Assembly (NCBI GenBank): GCA_019635975.1
Contig: JAHBYM010000001.1
Span: forward strand, 1 to 64,000
Origin: Parvibaculum sp.
GTDB lineage: Bacteria > Pseudomonadota > Alphaproteobacteria > Parvibaculales > Parvibaculaceae
DNA length: 64,000 nucleotides
Reading direction: 5' to 3'
Below are positions 61,719 to 64,000 of this stretch, in pieces (the first letter of the stretch is position 1; the number at the start of each line of letters is the position of its first letter). The translations under genes and the position numbers were made by a program. The notes beneath the pieces are model-generated. The model was not told where the DNA came from. It worked only from the letters and a program-made list of their open reading frames with translations, and made no database searches.

Positions 61719-62726
61719 ATGCCGAACAAACTGGAAATCAGCCGCCGTCACCTGATGATGGGCGCCGGAATCGCGGCGACAGTGTTCGCGGCCGGCGGCG
61801 TTCATGCGCGGGCCGACGAAAATTCAGCCGCACCGGACCTTACCGGCAAGTCGATTCTCATCACCGGCTGTTCGTCGGGTTTTGGCCGTCTCGGCGCCGA
61901 GCACTACGCGCGGCTGGGCGCAAAAGTGTTTGCAACGATGCGCAACCTGCCGCGCCCCGAGGCCGACGAATTGAAGGCGCTCGCGGCGAGCGACGATCTC
62001 GACATCACCGTGATCGAAATCGACGTGACCTCGGACGCGCAGGTCGAGGCAGGTGTTGCCGAGGCGCTCGCGGCGGCGGGTGGCGCGATCGACGTGCTGG
62101 TCAACAATGCCGGCATCGCCCTTTCCGGGCCGATCGAAGTCCAGGATATGGAAGCCACACGGTTGATCTTCGACACCAATGTGTTCGGCGCGCAGCGGAT
62201 GATCCGTGCGGTCCTTCCGGCCATGCGCGCCGCGGGCGCCGGGCAGGTCTTCAATGTCACCTCCCAGCTTGGCCGCCTCATCGTTCCCGGCCTCGCGCAA
62301 TATTCGCCGACCAAGTTCGCGCTCGAGGCGCTCAGCGAGCAGCTCGCCTATGAGACGGTCACGCAGGGCATCGAAGTGACGATCGTCCAGCCCGGCGGCT
62401 ACCCGACGAAGATCTGGGAAAACTCGGTTGCTCTGTCGGCCGCGCTCAAGGCTCGGACGCCGGAGGAATTGCTCGCCGCCTATCCCCAGATGACGGCGTC
62501 CATGGGCGTCGCGAGCGGCGGGGGCGGCGACACGGACCCGATGGATGTTCCGCGGGCGATTGCCGAAATCATCGCGATGCCGGCCGGCGAACGCCCCTTG
62601 CGGCGCCCGGTACACCCGGTCGCGCGCCCGCAAGAACCCATCAACGAGGTATCGGCGCAGCAACAACTGGCAATGCTCGGCGGCTCGCCCTACGGCCCCT
62701 TGGTCAAGGCGGTGCTGACACGCTAG
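61719..62726 (+). CDS. SDR-family oxidoreductase with Tat-type signal
   Basis: A 335-residue SDR preceded by a Tat-like signal (EISRRHLMMGAGIAATVFAAG, residues 6-26). The SDR core shows ILITGCSSGFGRLGAEHYAR (TGxxxGxG), VLVNNAGIALSGPIE, and the catalytic Ser, Tyr and Lys in NVTSQLGRLIVPGLAQYSPTK. ggag precedes the ATG at 61719. Exported SDRs are uncommon because the cofactor must be loaded in the cytoplasm before Tat transport, which the Tat route allows. The C-terminus is longer than usual (RRPVHPVARPQEP ...). The substrate is unknown. A hairpin-rich gap follows. Confidence 0.82.
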   Translation: MPNKLEISRRHLMMGAGIAATVFAAGGVHARADENSAAPDLTGKSILITGCSSGFGRLGAEHYARLGAKVFATMRNLPRPEADELKALAASDDLDITVIEIDVTSDAQVEAGVAEALAAAGGAIDVLVNNAGIALSGPIEVQDMEATRLIFDTNVFGAQRMIRAVLPAMRAAGAGQVFNVTSQLGRLIVPGLAQYSPTKFALEALSEQLAYETVTQGIEVTIVQPGGYPTKIWENSVALSAALKARTPEELLAAYPQMTASMGVASGGGGDTDPMDVPRAIAEIIAMPAGERPLRRPVHPVARPQEPINEVSAQQQLAMLGGSPYGPLVKAVLTR

Positions 62727-63034
62727 GTCGGGGGGACGCAGCCAAAGGAGCGGTCATGCCGAGCCCTCACCCGTTTCACGGCTTGCCCAGCCGAAGCCCG
62801 CTAGGGCGAAGGCTGGCTGGGGGACTAGGACCCCCTCGACCGTCAAAAAAATAAACGGTAACAAAGGCTTAACTTGGCTGTCGTGGCTGTGTAGCACACC
62901 TGTGTGTCACACTCAAAGCCCAATAATGGTCGATTGCATCTCGGTAGACTGTCTGCTCCAAGGCAGACTTTGTCGGCCGCGCGAGCGCTACCGCTCCGCC
63001 CTCGCGCTCGCAGCTGACACTTCAGCGAGGCGAG
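62727..63034. other. 308-bp hairpin-rich gap
   Basis: No gene found. Nested stem: ccagcc (62787-62792) with ggctgg (62811-62816), enclosing gccc-gcta-gggc; then ggggg (62819-62823) with ccccc (62831-62835). Further right are gtctgc/gcagac (62951-62968) and gcgagcgc/gcgctcgc (62981-63011). The first pair may terminate the SDR transcript; the last may serve the minus-strand gene at the edge. The density of stems would also suit an uncharacterised structured RNA. Confidence 0.5.
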
Positions 63035-64000
63035 TTAGCCCCATCCTCCAAGCTCCCCAGCGACCTTGATAAAATAGCTCGGAACTTGGGCGAGCACCTT
63101 GCGCACGAACTCCTCTTGCTGGCATGCGGCGCGAACGCCGACCCGGTCGATGACGTTTCCCCAGGCCTGACCGAGAAGAGTCGCCACATGCCGATCCGCG
63201 AACCCAGCCTCGTGAAATGCAATCGCTGCGCGATCAGTCAGACCATATTTGATCTGCTTTTGCAGCAGGCTGGCACCAGCATACACTGCGTCGTCAAGTT
63301 CCTCGGCGAGATCCGCTATCGATGCGACGATCATCGCAACATCGTAGCCGAAGCCGCTCTCGCACAGCGCAACAGCATCTTCGACGGTGACATGGTCACG
63401 CCCGACCCGAACTTTTGCCTCAGCGAATATGTCGAAGATCACGGCATATGATCCGCCCGCCACCCACTCCTCAAGAGCGCGCGGAATTAATTTCTGATCG
63501 CTAATCGCCTGGATCTCGCGAGAAGTGCTGAAACGGAGTGCCAACGGAGAGATTTCGGTGAATAGCCGGTTCTCCTGCACTGCGGTCTGCAGGGTTTCAA
63601 GATTTTCAGTCAGCCAGGTTTTGAGTTCTGCAACCGCCGCCGGCGGTAGGGGCGACCGTCGAATAAGCGCGCGCTGGTCGCCATCGGTGTTGGCCGTGAT
63701 CGAATCCCCAATCGACCGAAACACTTCGACGAGACGAACCCGCGTCTCCTCGTCAGCGAGGTGATAAGCCAATGTATTAGCCGCAAGTTCACTGATCCGC
63801 TCTGCAACGTCCTCTCCCTCGGCAAAGGTCATATTGGCAACGAGGAAGGCGGCGATATTCTGGACAGCGCGGGCGCGGCCTTCGATGAACCGGCGGAATT
63901 CGCGTTTGCTGATATTGGGTTGCGCCGCGAGCGCCGCGGCCACGACCTCATCGATCCGGGCGGCATCGGCGAAGGCGAGATCGAGCCACTCCGGCGGGAT
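63035..64000 (-). CDS. C-terminal part of a large protein, possibly DEAD/DEAH helicase-related (5' end beyond right edge)
   Basis: The frame is open from the right edge (first visible residues IPPEWLDLAFADAARIDEV) to a stop at 63035, giving 321 residues without a start. The segment is all-helical with no enzyme motif. ANTLAYHLADEETRVRLVEVF, YAVIFDIFAEAKVRVGR and VEDAVALCESGFGYDVAMIV recall, from memory only, the C-terminal helical region of large DEAD/DEAH-box helicases found in accessory regions. I cannot confirm this without the N-terminus. Codon use is less GC-extreme than most neighbours. It could be the end of a defence or mobile region starting to the right. Confidence 0.4.
   Translation of the reverse strand: MPPEWLDLAFADAARIDEVVAAALAAQPNISKREFRRFIEGRARAVQNIAAFLVANMTFAEGEDVAERISELAANTLAYHLADEETRVRLVEVFRSIGDSITANTDGDQRALIRRSPLPPAAVAELKTWLTENLETLQTAVQENRLFTEISPLALRFSTSREIQAISDQKLIPRALEEWVAGGSYAVIFDIFAEAKVRVGRDHVTVEDAVALCESGFGYDVAMIVASIADLAEELDDAVYAGASLLQKQIKYGLTDRAAIAFHEAGFADRHVATLLGQAWGNVIDRVGVRAACQQEEFVRKVLAQVPSYFIKVAGELGGWG

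Noticed and set aside
62787-62835. tRNA gene or phage attachment site in the hairpin-rich gap
   Set aside because: The stems do not form a cloverleaf, there is no T-loop sequence, and no flanking direct repeat or integrase was visible.

Overview
The window is dense, high-GC DNA (clearly above 60% by eye) with no rRNA, tRNA, CRISPR array or intact insertion sequence that I can recognise. Gene content (class I PHA synthase, intracellular PHA depolymerase, TRAP transporter, Tat-exported proteins, ketone carboxylase subunits, Baeyer-Villiger monooxygenase, many LuxR/NarL and TetR regulators) and the style of the intergenic palindromes suggest an alphaproteobacterium, probably Hyphomicrobiales and possibly Parvibaculum-like. 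The genus is inference.

Layout, left half. 1-6.6 kb: the 5' part of a secreted DUF6600-like protein, a TetR regulator, a DUF2855-GST operon and two tandem sulfotransferase-like genes. 6.8-9.5 kb: phaC and an intracellular PHA depolymerase. 9.6-12.2 kb: a membrane-anchored sulfatase overlapping a membrane-anchored formylglycine-generating enzyme. 12.3-17.5 kb: a hybrid histidine kinase, a DUF1329 gene, and a divergent NarL-type kinase/regulator pair. 17.6-19.9 kb: a Tat-exported amidohydrolase coupled to an SDR. 20.7-25.2 kb: N-carbamoylputrescine amidase divergent from putrescine carbamoyltransferase, an APC transporter and carbamate kinase, with no agmatine deiminase in the window. 25.3-27.3 kb: a TonB-like protein and an MDR oxidoreductase.

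Centre. 27.4-38.1 kb holds a large ATP-binding LuxR (LAL) regulator followed by five genes (HyuA-like, small zinc-ribbon subunit, HyuA-like, HyuB-like, 249-residue accessory protein). Their order and sizes match the acetophenone carboxylase type of ATP-dependent ketone carboxylase better than three-subunit acetone carboxylase. The operon is interrupted by a pair of inverted 62-nt composite palindromes and is followed by a clear intrinsic terminator. 38.4-42.0 kb is a small amine/imine module (flavin amine oxidase, RidA, PhyH dioxygenase, TetR) whose two promoters share one cis element. An acetoacetyl-CoA-synthetase-like gene follows at 42.2-44.1 kb and could activate a beta-keto acid made by the carboxylase.

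Right half. 44.6-52.9 kb is the most interesting locus: an RND/MMPL-type inner-membrane transporter, two Tat-signalled DUF1329 proteins, a secreted YCF48-like propeller and a DUF1302 outer-membrane protein, all on one strand. Together they could form an uncharacterised trans-envelope route for hydrophobic molecules. After it come a PQQ-type sugar dehydrogenase-like protein, a small membrane protein, an orphan NarL-type regulator, a complete TRAP transporter (DctQ, DctM, DctP), a Baeyer-Villiger monooxygenase with a good sigma70-like promoter, an aldo/keto reductase and a Tat-signalled SDR. A hairpin-rich 308-nt gap at 62.7-63.0 kb then separates this from the C-terminal part of a large unrecognised protein, possibly helicase-related, running off the right edge.
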